Both the position numbers and the translations under genes were made by a program. From Cyanobacteria bacterium SIG26 (GTDB taxonomy: Bacteria > Cyanobacteriota > Vampirovibrionia > Gastranaerophilales > Gastranaerophilaceae), in contig SUTS01000008.1 in the NCBI GenBank assembly GCA_015152555.1, forward strand, positions 8,779 through 72,778: 64,000 nt of DNA, given 5' to 3'. Shown here piece by piece: positions 24,460 to 33,405 of the stretch (its first letter is position 1; each line of letters opens with the position of its first letter). The notes beneath the pieces were generated by a model. That model was not told the origin of the DNA. It made no database searches and saw nothing but the letters and a program-made list of their open reading frames with translations.

Positions 24460-24957
24460 TGTCTATACCCAGTGGGTTTGACCATTTTTAACACGGCGTT
24501 TGACTAATAGGAACGAGGAAAGCCGAACCCGTCTATTTAATTGTCACTCATCTTGAACTACTTCCAAGATTTGAAAATTGCTTAATTGAATAAATCATTT
24601 TTTGTATTTTTATTCTAACTCTTTTAATTAAAGATTTCAAGCCTTTTAGGGCGGGGAAAGTTCCCCAATTTTGAAATGCTTATCTTGTTTATAATTGACC
24701 GTTAATTTTCAATATTTGCTTATCAAATATCCTTGATTTTTCGTTGCTTATTGGGGAAAAGTTGCAAAAATAAGTTTGTAAAATAAAATAAAATTTTTAA
24801 ATTAGAAAAAATGTAATATTATAACAATATTTCATTTGAAAAAATGTAAAATTTTAAAAAAACTCCATCAAAAAAATGTCATCTTCTTGTATGATTTTTG
24901 CCCAAAACCTATTTACATGCAACATTAAGAAATGTTAAGATGGATTAGAGAGGGTAG

Positions 24958-26271
24958 ATGAAAAGATATACGATTAACAAATTAATTCAATGGAAAAATG
25001 ATCCAAACAAGAAGCCTTTGATTATACGTGGGGCAAGACAAGTTGGTAAAACTTGGCTAATGAAAGAGTTTGGAAAAACTCAATACAAAAAAACTATTTA
25101 TATAAATTTTGAACTAGAAGATTTAATGCGGGAGCATTTTTCTAAGGACTTGAATACAAAGCGAATAATTGAGGGTTTAGAATTAGAATATTCTAAAATT
25201 GATCCTCAAAATACTTTAATTATACTTGACGAAATTCAAGAGTGCCCTAAAGCTTTAACTGCTTTAAAATATTTTTATGAAAACAACCCTGAATATCAAA
25301 TAGTAGCAGCAGGTAGCCTTCTCGGCGTTGCTATTCATGAACAAGTGTCATTTCCTGTTGGCAAAGTTGATTTCATAGATTTATATCCATTGTCTTTCTA
25401 TGAATTTTTAGATGCAAATGGTGAAGAAAAATTTGTTGAATTGCTTCAAAATCCAAATAATGAAAATATTAAAACATTTAAACCTAAATATATTGAATGG
25501 TTAAAAAAATATTATTATATCGGCGGAATGCCTGAAGTTGTAAATAACTTTATTAATACTAATGATTTTCAAAAAGCAAGAAAAATCCAAGAAAACATAT
25601 TAGATGCATATACAAGAGATTTCTCAAAGCATATTTCTTCTACCGGTAAGTTGAAAATAGATTTACTTTGGGAGTCTATTCCTAATCAGTTAACTCAAGA
25701 AAGTAAAAAGTTTGTTTATAAAAAAATTAAACAAGGTGCAAGAGCGGATGAATTTGAAGAAGCTTTATCTTGGTTGATAAATTGCGGTCTTGTTTATAAA
25801 ATAAATCGAATTTCGAAACCAGCTATGCCAATTAAAGCTTATGAAGATACAAAAGCTTTCAAATTATTTATTTTAGATGTTGGATTACTATGCGCATTAA
25901 GCAAATTGCCAGCAAGAACTTTGATTGATGGCGATAAGATTTTTACAGAATTTAATGGCGCATTGGCTGAGCAATATGTTTTACAACAATTAAAAACTCT
26001 TGAAGATATGGGAATTGCATATTGGATAAGCAAATCCGGTAACGCTGAAATTGATTTTGTGATCCAAAACAATGGATATGTGATTCCTGTTGAAGTTAAA
26101 GCTAATACAAATTTACAAGCAAAATCGTTAAAAGTTTATAGAGAAAAATTTGAACCAGAAATAAGTATAAGAACAAGCCTTGCAGATTTTGAGATAAATA
26201 ACGGACTCTACAATATTCCGTTATTTATGGCAGGAAAGTTTGATGAAATTTTGAATCCTAATGAGGTATAA
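24958..26271 (+). CDS. AAA_14/DUF4143 ATPase
   Basis: The 437 residues show the full two-part family layout. An N-terminal AAA ATPase has Walker A GARQVGKT (25-32) and Walker B LIILDEIQE (D91-E92). A winged-helix-like middle follows. The C-terminal DUF4143 domain contains EIDFVI..VIPVEVKA (about 360-380), which fits a PD-(D/E)xK nuclease-like core. Members are widespread in prokaryotes and their role is poorly defined; some have been proposed to act on nucleic acids. GAGAGGG precedes the ATG. The stop codon is two bases before the methyltransferase start, so it is encoded in the same operon as the RM genes, which is unusual and may mean a helper or extra defence component. Confidence 0.9.
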   Translation: MKRYTINKLIQWKNDPNKKPLIIRGARQVGKTWLMKEFGKTQYKKTIYINFELEDLMREHFSKDLNTKRIIEGLELEYSKIDPQNTLIILDEIQECPKALTALKYFYENNPEYQIVAAGSLLGVAIHEQVSFPVGKVDFIDLYPLSFYEFLDANGEEKFVELLQNPNNENIKTFKPKYIEWLKKYYYIGGMPEVVNNFINTNDFQKARKIQENILDAYTRDFSKHISSTGKLKIDLLWESIPNQLTQESKKFVYKKIKQGARADEFEEALSWLINCGLVYKINRISKPAMPIKAYEDTKAFKLFILDVGLLCALSKLPARTLIDGDKIFTEFNGALAEQYVLQQLKTLEDMGIAYWISKSGNAEIDFVIQNNGYVIPVEVKANTNLQAKSLKVYREKFEPEISIRTSLADFEINNGLYNIPLFMAGKFDEILNPNEV

Positions 26272-26273
26272 GA

Positions 26274-28340
26274 ATGGCAAGAAAGAAATATGAAGTATCA
26301 GAAGAAATTTTGCAAAGAGGTATATTAACTAATCCTGATAAAATTGGTAAATATACTTATTATAATATTGGTAATACAATGATAGGAGCTTTAAGGGATA
26401 ATAATTTAATACCCAATAAAGATTATAAAAATGAAGATAGAAAGCCTGATGGACTAATTGTAGATAATACTAAAAGAGTAATCGCTGTAATCGAAAATAA
26501 AAATCTTGCTAAGTATAAAACAGCGAGTTTAAAAGCTTCTGCAACAAAACAAGCTCTTGAAGTTGCTCAAGATCTAGGAGCAAAATTTGTAATTAGTACG
26601 GATAGTGTTAATAGTCAATGGTATAGTGCGTTTGATAATAAACCAATATTAAATATTGATGGAAGTGAATTAAAAGAAGTTTTTGGGATTACAACATGCA
26701 ACACACCTAAAACTGAAAAACTAATTGAACTATTAGATAATACTATAAACAAAAAATGTAGACAAATAACGCAAATACAGGAGGTTGACCCAACTCCATT
26801 AGCATATGCTATATGGCAAAAAATATATAAAGCAACAACAGCTACTCCTGAAAATTGCTTATATACATTTGTTGAAATTTTTATATTTAAGTATTTAAGC
26901 GACTTAAATATACTTGATGAATTGTATCAGTACAATACATTATTGGGAATGTATAAAAAATCAAAAGAAGATAATGTTTTATCATATTATGCTAAAACAA
27001 TAAGACCTGAAATTAAAAAATTATTCCCAGAAGATGATGATAAAACAACAATTATAAATGGAACAATTTTTGTAAATGATACAACAGGTGATTGTTATAC
27101 TGGTTATGGCAAAACTTTTCGCACCATCTTAGAAATGTTTAAAGATGTCGAATTAAAAAATATTGATAAGGATTTTAAATCAAAAATATTTGAAGTATTT
27201 TTCAAAAAAGATACTCAAAAAGGTGGTTTGGGACAATATTTTACACCGCTCAAAGTCGTACAACAAATTGTGAATATGGCAGATATAAAGCCAAACATGA
27301 GAATTTGCGACCCTGCATGTGGTGTAGGAAAATTCTTGTTAGACGCTATTTCAAGAGATATTAATAGATTTTATGAAATTAAAGATGACGAGATAATAAA
27401 TCATATAACAATTGAAGGTTTTGATAAAGGTTTTACAAAAGATAGTGAGAGAACTATTATTCTTGCAAAAGCAAACATGATGATATATTTTTCAGATTTA
27501 ATAAAAAATCATCCTGATATGACTCAAAAATTTTCAAAATTATTTAATAAATCTTTTCACCTTAGAACATCCGTATTAGGTACACTTGATTATATTCCAA
27601 CGGAAAAACAAAAATACGATTTAATACTTTCTAATCCGCCATATGTTGGTGCTACAGACGTTTATAAAAAAGAAATTGACGGTAATGCAAAATTAAAAAA
27701 ATATTATAATAAAAATGGAACTGGCTTAGAAAGTTTATTCATTGAATGGATAATAAGAAGTCTTAAAGATGATGGGCAAGCATTTATAATTGTACCTGAA
27801 GGCTTTATGTATAGACTTCAAGATGTAGATTTAAGACAATTTATAATAGATGAATGTATTATAAATGGGATTATTTCTTTACCCAAAAACACTTTTTTCT
27901 CTACAGAGAAGAAAACTTATATTATTGCTTTAACTAAGAAAAAGCAATCTGAAAAAGTTCGTCAGATTTCACCTATATTTACTTATTTATGTTCATCTAC
28001 CGGCGAAACATTAGATGTTAACCGATTTGATACACAAGAAAATGATTTAGCTGATGCAGCATATGAGTACCATAGTTTTAAGGGTAATAAATCTTTGTAT
28101 GCTGAAAGATTGGGTAATGGTAAAATAGAAAATAAAAGACTTAAAGTTGTTAATATTGATTGGTTTGAAACCAATATTAAAGTAGATTGGATAATTGAAA
28201 ATTTATGGACTGAAGACGAAAAAATAGAGCTCGGAATAAAAGACGAAGATAATATCATGACATCTGAGGAATTATGCATATTTATTGATAATGTTATTGC
28301 GGACTTATCTTCATATAAAGAGGCTGTAAATAATGTGTAA
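26274..28340 (+). CDS. Fused nuclease/N6-adenine methyltransferase (type IIB/IIG-like RM subunit)
   Basis: The protein has 688 residues. The N-terminal 130 residues look like an HsdR_N/PD-(D/E)xK endonuclease: P58-D59 in RKPDGLIVD, then E74-N-K76. A helical connector leads to an HsdM-like methylase. This has GQYFTP (about 335), motif I DPACGVGKF (346-354) and the catalytic NPPY (454-457). A single chain with cutting and methylating domains plus a separate specificity gene matches BcgI-type systems. No hsdR gene is present. The following gene overlaps by eight bases. DNA base composition is even more AT-rich than the surroundings, which agrees with horizontal transfer. Confidence 0.86.
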   Translation: MARKKYEVSEEILQRGILTNPDKIGKYTYYNIGNTMIGALRDNNLIPNKDYKNEDRKPDGLIVDNTKRVIAVIENKNLAKYKTASLKASATKQALEVAQDLGAKFVISTDSVNSQWYSAFDNKPILNIDGSELKEVFGITTCNTPKTEKLIELLDNTINKKCRQITQIQEVDPTPLAYAIWQKIYKATTATPENCLYTFVEIFIFKYLSDLNILDELYQYNTLLGMYKKSKEDNVLSYYAKTIRPEIKKLFPEDDDKTTIINGTIFVNDTTGDCYTGYGKTFRTILEMFKDVELKNIDKDFKSKIFEVFFKKDTQKGGLGQYFTPLKVVQQIVNMADIKPNMRICDPACGVGKFLLDAISRDINRFYEIKDDEIINHITIEGFDKGFTKDSERTIILAKANMMIYFSDLIKNHPDMTQKFSKLFNKSFHLRTSVLGTLDYIPTEKQKYDLILSNPPYVGATDVYKKEIDGNAKLKKYYNKNGTGLESLFIEWIIRSLKDDGQAFIIVPEGFMYRLQDVDLRQFIIDECIINGIISLPKNTFFSTEKKTYIIALTKKKQSEKVRQISPIFTYLCSSTGETLDVNRFDTQENDLADAAYEYHSFKGNKSLYAERLGNGKIENKRLKVVNIDWFETNIKVDWIIENLWTEDEKIELGIKDEDNIMTSEELCIFIDNVIADLSSYKEAVNNV

Positions 28341-29454
28341 AAATGTAGTAATAAAATCAATAAAAGAAATATTTAATCATAAGAGAGGCAATAGCAAATA
28401 CACAAAAGCATATTGCGATAAGTGCAAAGGTGAATATGAGGTATACACAGGTACAACTATTGGAACTTTTGCTAAAATTAATAAATATGATTATGATTAC
28501 CCACTGCTAACATATACTACTGATGGTTATGCTGGAGAATTGTCTGTTATCGAAGGTAAATTCTCTATTGGTGGACATAGAGCAATTTTAATACCAAAGG
28601 ACAAAAATATAAATTTACAGTATTTTAGATATGTATTACAACCATTATTTAGAAATGCAAAACGGGATTGTGCTATACCTACAATTAATTGGCAATTAAT
28701 AAGGGATATAAAAGTTGAAATTCCAATAGATAAAAATGGCAATTACGATTATGATTTTCAAGAAAAAATTGCCCAACGTTATAAAATAATTGAAAAAGAA
28801 AAAAACAAATTAGTTTATGATAAGAATATTTTAAAAAAAAGTCAATTATCGATAAATATTGAAAATTATGAATATAATTTGTTGAAAGTTAAAGAAATAT
28901 TTGATTTAAGTATTTCCACAAATAGTTCAAAATTCACAATCGGCTTTATTAATGAAAATCAAGGAGACATTCCTGTTTATGGTGCTGTAAATACTGAAAA
29001 TTATGCAAGTTATGGATATGTAAAAGACAATATATTTATCGAAGAAAATAAAAATGGCAAAATCACAAAAACTCCAGTTAGATATTTTGAAAATTGCCTT
29101 ACGTATAATATAGATGGAGAAGGTGCATGTGGATATGTATTTTACCGAACAGGTCGATTTAGTCTTTCAGAAAAAGTCCGCCCATTAATCATATTTGATG
29201 AATATAAAGATAAATTAGATCCTATATACTTGAAATATGTACTCCATCCTTTATTTTTATCGAAAGTCAGAGGAAGAAAAATAAACAAAACAATAATTCA
29301 GGATTTGCCAATCCCTATACCTGTAAAGGAAAATGGCGAATTTGATTTGAAAGCACAAAAAGAAATTTCTGAAAAATATAAGAAACTAGAAGCTATTAAA
29401 GAAAAGGTTATCAATGAAATTGATAAAGTTTTAAGTATAACAGTAGAAATTTAA
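28333..29454 (+). CDS. RM specificity subunit with two target-recognition domains
   Basis: The protein has 373 residues. Two half-repeats each hold a target-recognition domain followed by a helical spacer. Half 1 covers about 1-175 and half 2 about 185-373. Both show a KxIF start, a Thr-x-Gly/Ala-x-x-Gly-tyrosine core, YFRYVLQPLF or YLKYVLHPLF, and a final EKIAQRYK or KEISEKYK helix. This is HsdS architecture and gives a bipartite recognition site. The length suits the small S subunits of BcgI-like enzymes (about 340) as well as type I. Translation is coupled to the methyltransferase by an eight-base overlap. Confidence 0.9.
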   Translation: MCKNVVIKSIKEIFNHKRGNSKYTKAYCDKCKGEYEVYTGTTIGTFAKINKYDYDYPLLTYTTDGYAGELSVIEGKFSIGGHRAILIPKDKNINLQYFRYVLQPLFRNAKRDCAIPTINWQLIRDIKVEIPIDKNGNYDYDFQEKIAQRYKIIEKEKNKLVYDKNILKKSQLSINIENYEYNLLKVKEIFDLSISTNSSKFTIGFINENQGDIPVYGAVNTENYASYGYVKDNIFIEENKNGKITKTPVRYFENCLTYNIDGEGACGYVFYRTGRFSLSEKVRPLIIFDEYKDKLDPIYLKYVLHPLFLSKVRGRKINKTIIQDLPIPIPVKENGEFDLKAQKEISEKYKKLEAIKEKVINEIDKVLSITVEI

Positions 29455-29539
29455 TTATGTCCTTTTGTAAAATCTTTTCTGCTTTTTGGCTTTCCTGACT
29501 TCTTTCATGTATTGTGTTTATTGATGTTAGGAGGGATTT

Positions 29540-29749
29540 ATGGAAGAAGCAGGATACAATATTACTGAAAAAGATTTTCAAAAGATTAGCAAATGGGCAG
29601 AAAATATTTATAATACAGCCGTTGTGGTTGATTATTTCGTTAGTAATCAACCCGAAATAGAAGAATGTTATAACCTTGCACCTGTAATCAGGTCATTACG
29701 AGATAACGCAGATTTTCTAAATGCATTTTTTATTGACAACGAAAAATAA
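29540..29749 (+). CDS. Small protein of unknown function
   Basis: The 69 residues are acidic and look all-helical (KISKWAENIYNTAVVVDYF; LAPVIRSLRDNADFL). I recognise no domain. AGGAGGG lies six bases before the ATG, which makes expression likely. It follows the RM operon by 85 bp and may be its last gene or independent. Being small and acidic, it could be a regulator or antidote, but nothing in the sequence shows that. Confidence 0.6.
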   Translation: MEEAGYNITEKDFQKISKWAENIYNTAVVVDYFVSNQPEIEECYNLAPVIRSLRDNADFLNAFFIDNEK

Positions 29750-29888
29750 ATTTAACTTCCGACCTTTTATAAAAAATTTCCGACTCAAAACAGCATAAAA
29801 TATCGGACACATTTGACCCGATTTTGCAAAACGGACAAAAAAAATACATCAACTGTTCTTTCTTCTCAAATCAAGTGTCAAAATACAT

Positions 29889-29910
29889 TGGGTTCGAAAC
29901 CCCTCCGACG
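29889..29910 (+). other. T-arm-like tRNA remnant
   Basis: TGGGTTCGAAACCCCTCCGACG looks like the T arm and 3' acceptor strand of a tRNA. No matching 5' half is found upstream. It might be an attachment-site remnant at the edge of the RM island. Confidence 0.3.
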
Positions 29911-29919
29911 CTATACATT

Positions 29920-29944
29920 AAAAAGAGCCCTTACGGACTCTTTA
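29920..29944 (-). terminator. Terminator of tRNA-Ser
   Basis: On the minus strand AAAGAGTCC-loop-GGGCTCTTTTT directly follows the tRNA and forms a hairpin with a T tract. Confidence 0.75.
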
Positions 29945-29949
29945 AATGG

Positions 29950-30036
29950 AGGAGGAGGTGGGATTCGAACCCACGGTACGCTCGCACGTACGACGGTTTT
30001 CAAGACCGCTCCGATCAACCGCTCTGGCACTCCTCC
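29950..30036 (-). tRNA. tRNA-Ser (UGA)
   Basis: The cloverleaf has a GGAGGAG/CTCCTCC acceptor stem. The anticodon loop reads CTTGAAA with anticodon TGA. A long variable arm (GTACGTGCGAGCGTAC region) is typical of class II tRNA-Ser, and the T loop is TTCGAAT. The base after the acceptor stem is T rather than the usual G73 of bacterial tRNA-Ser. It is followed by CCA at 29949-29947, which may be encoded or chance. Confidence 0.93.
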
Positions 30037-30168
30037 AAGCAATTGCTTCGAATGTATTACTATAATACCAACTCAAGATTTATTGTCAAGTCATATTTTT
30101 AATTACCCTTACAATTTATTGAAAATTCCGACAAATATGTTATCATTATAAAACACAAGGAGGGTATT

Positions 30169-31065
30169 ATGGTAGATATAAAATTTAATGTCGATACAGA
30201 AAAATGTATCAAATGTGGTAAATGCGCGCAAGATTGTATTGCAAAAATCATTCAAATGAATAACAACAATATACCAGAAATATCAATTTATGACGAGAAC
30301 AAATGTATTAAATGTCAACACTGTTTGGCAATTTGTCCAACCGGTGCAATTTCTATACTGGGAAAAAATCCGAAAGATTCTCAACCGTGTGACAATTTCC
30401 CTCAAGCAGAACAAATGCTCAGTTTAATCAAATCCCGTCGAAGTATTCGTCAATATAAAAACGAAAATCTCGATTCTGAAACAATTCAAAGATTAAAAGA
30501 CATGTTAAAATATGTTCCAACAGGCTGCAATCATCACAGTCTACATTTTTCAATCATTGAAGACAAAGAGGTTATGGATAGATTCCGTAACCGTACAAAT
30601 AATAAAATTAAAAAAATGTTTTTATCTGCACAAAAAAATAATATAGTTATCAAAAAATTCGCTCGCTATCAAAAAGCTTTTTTAGATGGGGAAGATGTTA
30701 TATTCAGAGGTGCTCCGCATATGGTTGTTGTTTCAACTCCAATAAATGCTCCGTGTGCTAATGTTGATCCAATTATTGCGCTAAGTTATTTGGAATTGTA
30801 TGCCCAAAGTTTGGGAGTGGGTACTTTGTGGTGTGGTTTTGCGCAACTTTGTGTAAAACTTTTCCCGGATTTGGCTGAGTTTTTAGAAATCCCAGATGGT
30901 TACAAACCTGTCTATGTAATGCTATTTGGCCCAACTGATACGAAATATACCAGAACAATTCAACCTGATGAATATCAAATATCTACTATCAAAGGTAATG
31001 CTGATGTCGATGATATATCTTTATTTAAAAAAATAAAACGATATTTTTGGAATTCAATAAGATAA
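30169..31065 (+). CDS. Ferredoxin-nitroreductase fusion oxidoreductase
   Basis: The protein has 298 residues. The N-terminal 70 residues carry two 4Fe-4S motifs: CIKCGKCAQDC, which lacks the usual Pro after the last Cys, and a standard CIKCQHCLAICP. A nitroreductase-fold FMN domain starts at about residue 85 with the SRRSIRQYK signature and includes GVGTLWCGF near 210. Such proteins pass electrons from the clusters to FMN and reduce unknown substrates. AAGGAGGG is six bases before the ATG. It is a single gene between tRNA-Ser and a strong hairpin. Confidence 0.92.
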   Translation: MVDIKFNVDTEKCIKCGKCAQDCIAKIIQMNNNNIPEISIYDENKCIKCQHCLAICPTGAISILGKNPKDSQPCDNFPQAEQMLSLIKSRRSIRQYKNENLDSETIQRLKDMLKYVPTGCNHHSLHFSIIEDKEVMDRFRNRTNNKIKKMFLSAQKNNIVIKKFARYQKAFLDGEDVIFRGAPHMVVVSTPINAPCANVDPIIALSYLELYAQSLGVGTLWCGFAQLCVKLFPDLAEFLEIPDGYKPVYVMLFGPTDTKYTRTIQPDEYQISTIKGNADVDDISLFKKIKRYFWNSIR

Positions 31066-31071
31066 AATGAA

Positions 31072-31100
31072 GGCGGCGATTTCTGTTAGAAATCGCCGCC
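31072..31100. terminator. Terminator between convergent genes
   Basis: A perfect 13-bp GC-rich stem, GGCGGCGATTTCT, has a 3-base loop and separates the nitroreductase gene from the leftward gene ending at 31119. Confidence 0.8.
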
Positions 31101-31118
31101 AAAATTATTTGAAATAAA

Positions 31119-31790
31119 TTAAATTACAGAATCTGCCAAATTTTGAACATCAGCAATATATTCTTGTATTCCTTTACCTGATTGAATACGTGCAGCATAA
31201 TCCATATAATCTGCCGGCGCTTCCATTCTTACAAAACTATCACCATTTTGAGTCGAAATTAAACCTTTTGAACCTTGAGTTGTATACTTGAGATTCTTCA
31301 ACAAATTATAAATATCTAAAGGTTCACTGAATTCGATATTTGCATCAATAGCAGAATCAGTAGATTTTGCACTTAATGTGAATTTACTACAATCAATATC
31401 ATCTAAATCCGCTCTAAACATTGATCTGGCTATTTCACCTTGCTCATCCTTTGATAACTCTTTTATACCAAAGCCTTTTATAGTATCACCAACTTTTTTT
31501 ACAATAATATCTAATGTATTTTTAACATTGTCAGCCATTACTCTTGGGAAAAAGGCTTCAGCTAAAATATTAGACATATTTTGCTGAGCTATTATTTGCT
31601 CTTTTTGGAAACTATCTACAGGTAACGCTTCTAGCATTGCTTTATTACAGTCTTTCATTTGTTTTGTCGTAAAATTCAAACTTGCTGTATAAACACCGTC
31701 TTGTCCTTGGGTAATACCACGAATTAATCCTTTCATTTGAGATAAGTTATCTAAACCGACAGCTCTTCCAACAGCTAACATACTACACAT
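31119..31790 (-). CDS. Unknown cytoplasmic protein
   Basis: I do not recognise these 223 residues. It looks like a soluble mixed alpha/beta protein with no signal peptide or membrane span. Gln- and Asn-rich helical segments (about 75-120) precede a region with alternating hydrophobic residues. AAAGGA lies six bases before the ATG (MCSMLAVGRAVGL), so the start is sound. It stands alone between the nitroreductase terminator and the efflux operon. Confidence 0.7.
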   Translation of the reverse strand: MCSMLAVGRAVGLDNLSQMKGLIRGITQGQDGVYTASLNFTTKQMKDCNKAMLEALPVDSFQKEQIIAQQNMSNILAEAFFPRVMADNVKNTLDIIVKKVGDTIKGFGIKELSKDEQGEIARSMFRADLDDIDCSKFTLSAKSTDSAIDANIEFSEPLDIYNLLKNLKYTTQGSKGLISTQNGDSFVRMEAPADYMDYAARIQSGKGIQEYIADVQNLADSVI

Positions 31791-31887
31791 ATTATAATCC
31801 TTTCATTTTAACTATACACATAGCTTTATAAAGCAAAAGAAATAAAAATTTTGCTATTACATATAGTTATTTGTTACATTCTTTACA

Positions 31888-33405
31888 TCATAAGTCGATA
31901 TCGGTTTCTTTGATTGGCGCACCGATTACGCGTTCAATTTCTGCAGCATTAATGTTGTACTGAAGAATTGTTGAATAATAGTCTAATTGCGCGTTTAAAT
32001 ATGTGTTTTCAGAATCTTTGAATTCAATGGCATCACCTAAGCCAACTTGGTAACGTCTGAAGGCTAAATCTTGTTGTTCTTTAGCTTGTTGTAGAGCTAG
32101 TTTTGATACCGCAATGCTATCGTGCGAATTCATTAAATTGATATAAGCACTTTTTACTTCCAAATAAACATCTTGTCTTGCTTGTTCATAATCTGCGACA
32201 GCCTTTTTGTAAATTGCGGTTGCTTCATCAACTTGTTTTTTCAAAAGCATTAAATTCACATTTGAATATTGCATTTGAATACCTAAACCATAACCATAAT
32301 CTGAATTTATTTTACGTCCGCCATAATTATACGAAGCAAACCCGCTGATATCAGGAGTATATGCTCGTTTTGTAGCGCGAATAGCAATTTCTGCCGCATC
32401 CATTCGTTTTTTAGCCGCCAATAATGATGGACGAGATTCTTCAGCAATCCTAATTAAATCGGCAAAATTCACATCGTATTCTTTTGTATTTAATCCATCT
32501 TTTAAAACAACTTCAGCCATTTCAGGAATACCCACCGAGTTCGCCAATTCAACGGCTGCAAGCTCCAATGTATTTTTTGCTTTGATTAGATTTAATTTTG
32601 CTTTCCCTAAATTATATTCAGCGTAAGTTACATCGATTTTAGCCTTTTTACCAATGTCATAATATGCACGGGCTTGTTTTAATTGTAACTCATAATCTTT
32701 AACGGTTTCTTCATATACTGAGCGTTGAATTTTAGCAAATACAAGATTGTAATATGCAACTTTTACATTATAAATAACGTTTTCAATACTTGTTTCAGCA
32801 TCAAATCTTGAGGATTCATAACTCTTTTTAGCTGAATCAGCCATAGCTTTTGTTTTTCCAAAATCAAATAATAACATATTCGCTGACATTGTTGGAATGT
32901 AGAACATGTTATGTTTTTGGACAATCATTCTGGTAAAATTCCCGCCCATTGTCATAAACATATCATTACGTGAGTAACTTGCGCCGGCACTAAATGTCGG
33001 GAAATAATTTGACCAAGCCTGACCGACTCGAGATTTATAAATTTCAGCATTACTTATAGCTGCCATAATTGCCGGATGATGAGTAATAGCTAATTTTATA
33101 CAATCAGTTAATGTTACTTCTCCGTTCATATCAGCATAAGATATTTGGCTTGTAATAGCAGGGAATTTTGTCTCATACATTCCTTCTGCTTCTTTAGAAG
33201 ATTTAGCTTTTGTACGCGCGTTAGATTTTAATTTTTTAAGTTCTTTTTTTTGATTTATTTTTCCTTTGTCAGGTTCTACAATTTGAATTTTTTTATTTTT
33301 TTTATTTAATAATTCATCAGGATTTGCCGATGTTTTTGCCAAAATTGTGTTTGTACCAATTGCTAAAACTGATGCTATTAATATCGTATTTATAATTTTT
33401 TTCAT
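31888..33405 (-). CDS. TolC-family outer-membrane efflux protein
   Basis: The protein has 505 residues. A signal peptide ([17 protein letters not shown], cleavage near LAKT) is followed by a basic, disordered stretch of about 50 residues. Then come two TolC-type repeats made of long helices with outer-membrane strands (about 90-290 and 300-500). The typical GxxxAxxAxxxYE- and Ala-Asn-rich helices are present. It should form the trimeric exit duct of the tripartite pump encoded upstream. Its ATG shares one base with the RND stop codon (TAATG), so translation is coupled. The presence of such a protein supports a diderm envelope. Confidence 0.94.
   Translation of the reverse strand: MKKIINTILIASVLAIGTNTILAKTSANPDELLNKKNKKIQIVEPDKGKINQKKELKKLKSNARTKAKSSKEAEGMYETKFPAITSQISYADMNGEVTLTDCIKLAITHHPAIMAAISNAEIYKSRVGQAWSNYFPTFSAGASYSRNDMFMTMGGNFTRMIVQKHNMFYIPTMSANMLLFDFGKTKAMADSAKKSYESSRFDAETSIENVIYNVKVAYYNLVFAKIQRSVYEETVKDYELQLKQARAYYDIGKKAKIDVTYAEYNLGKAKLNLIKAKNTLELAAVELANSVGIPEMAEVVLKDGLNTKEYDVNFADLIRIAEESRPSLLAAKKRMDAAEIAIRATKRAYTPDISGFASYNYGGRKINSDYGYGLGIQMQYSNVNLMLLKKQVDEATAIYKKAVADYEQARQDVYLEVKSAYINLMNSHDSIAVSKLALQQAKEQQDLAFRRYQVGLGDAIEFKDSENTYLNAQLDYYSTILQYNINAAEIERVIGAPIKETDIDL

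Larger units (their letters stand above)
24056..24957. other. Gene-free repeat-rich region upstream of the RM operon
   Basis: No gene is credible in these 900 bases. They contain a GGATGCATTGCAATGCACC palindrome near 24118, a CCCCTCTCCAAGGGGAGGG hairpin near 24230, pieces shared with 22.6-22.96 kb (24331-24370, 24421-24459), and the inverted partner of 425-454. The last 150 bases are extremely AT-rich, with GAAAAAATGTAA twice, and probably hold the operon promoter. Confidence 0.6.

Noticed and set aside
29813-30151. Forward frames of 92 and 112 codons
   Set aside because: They run antisense through the tRNA-Ser gene and its terminator.
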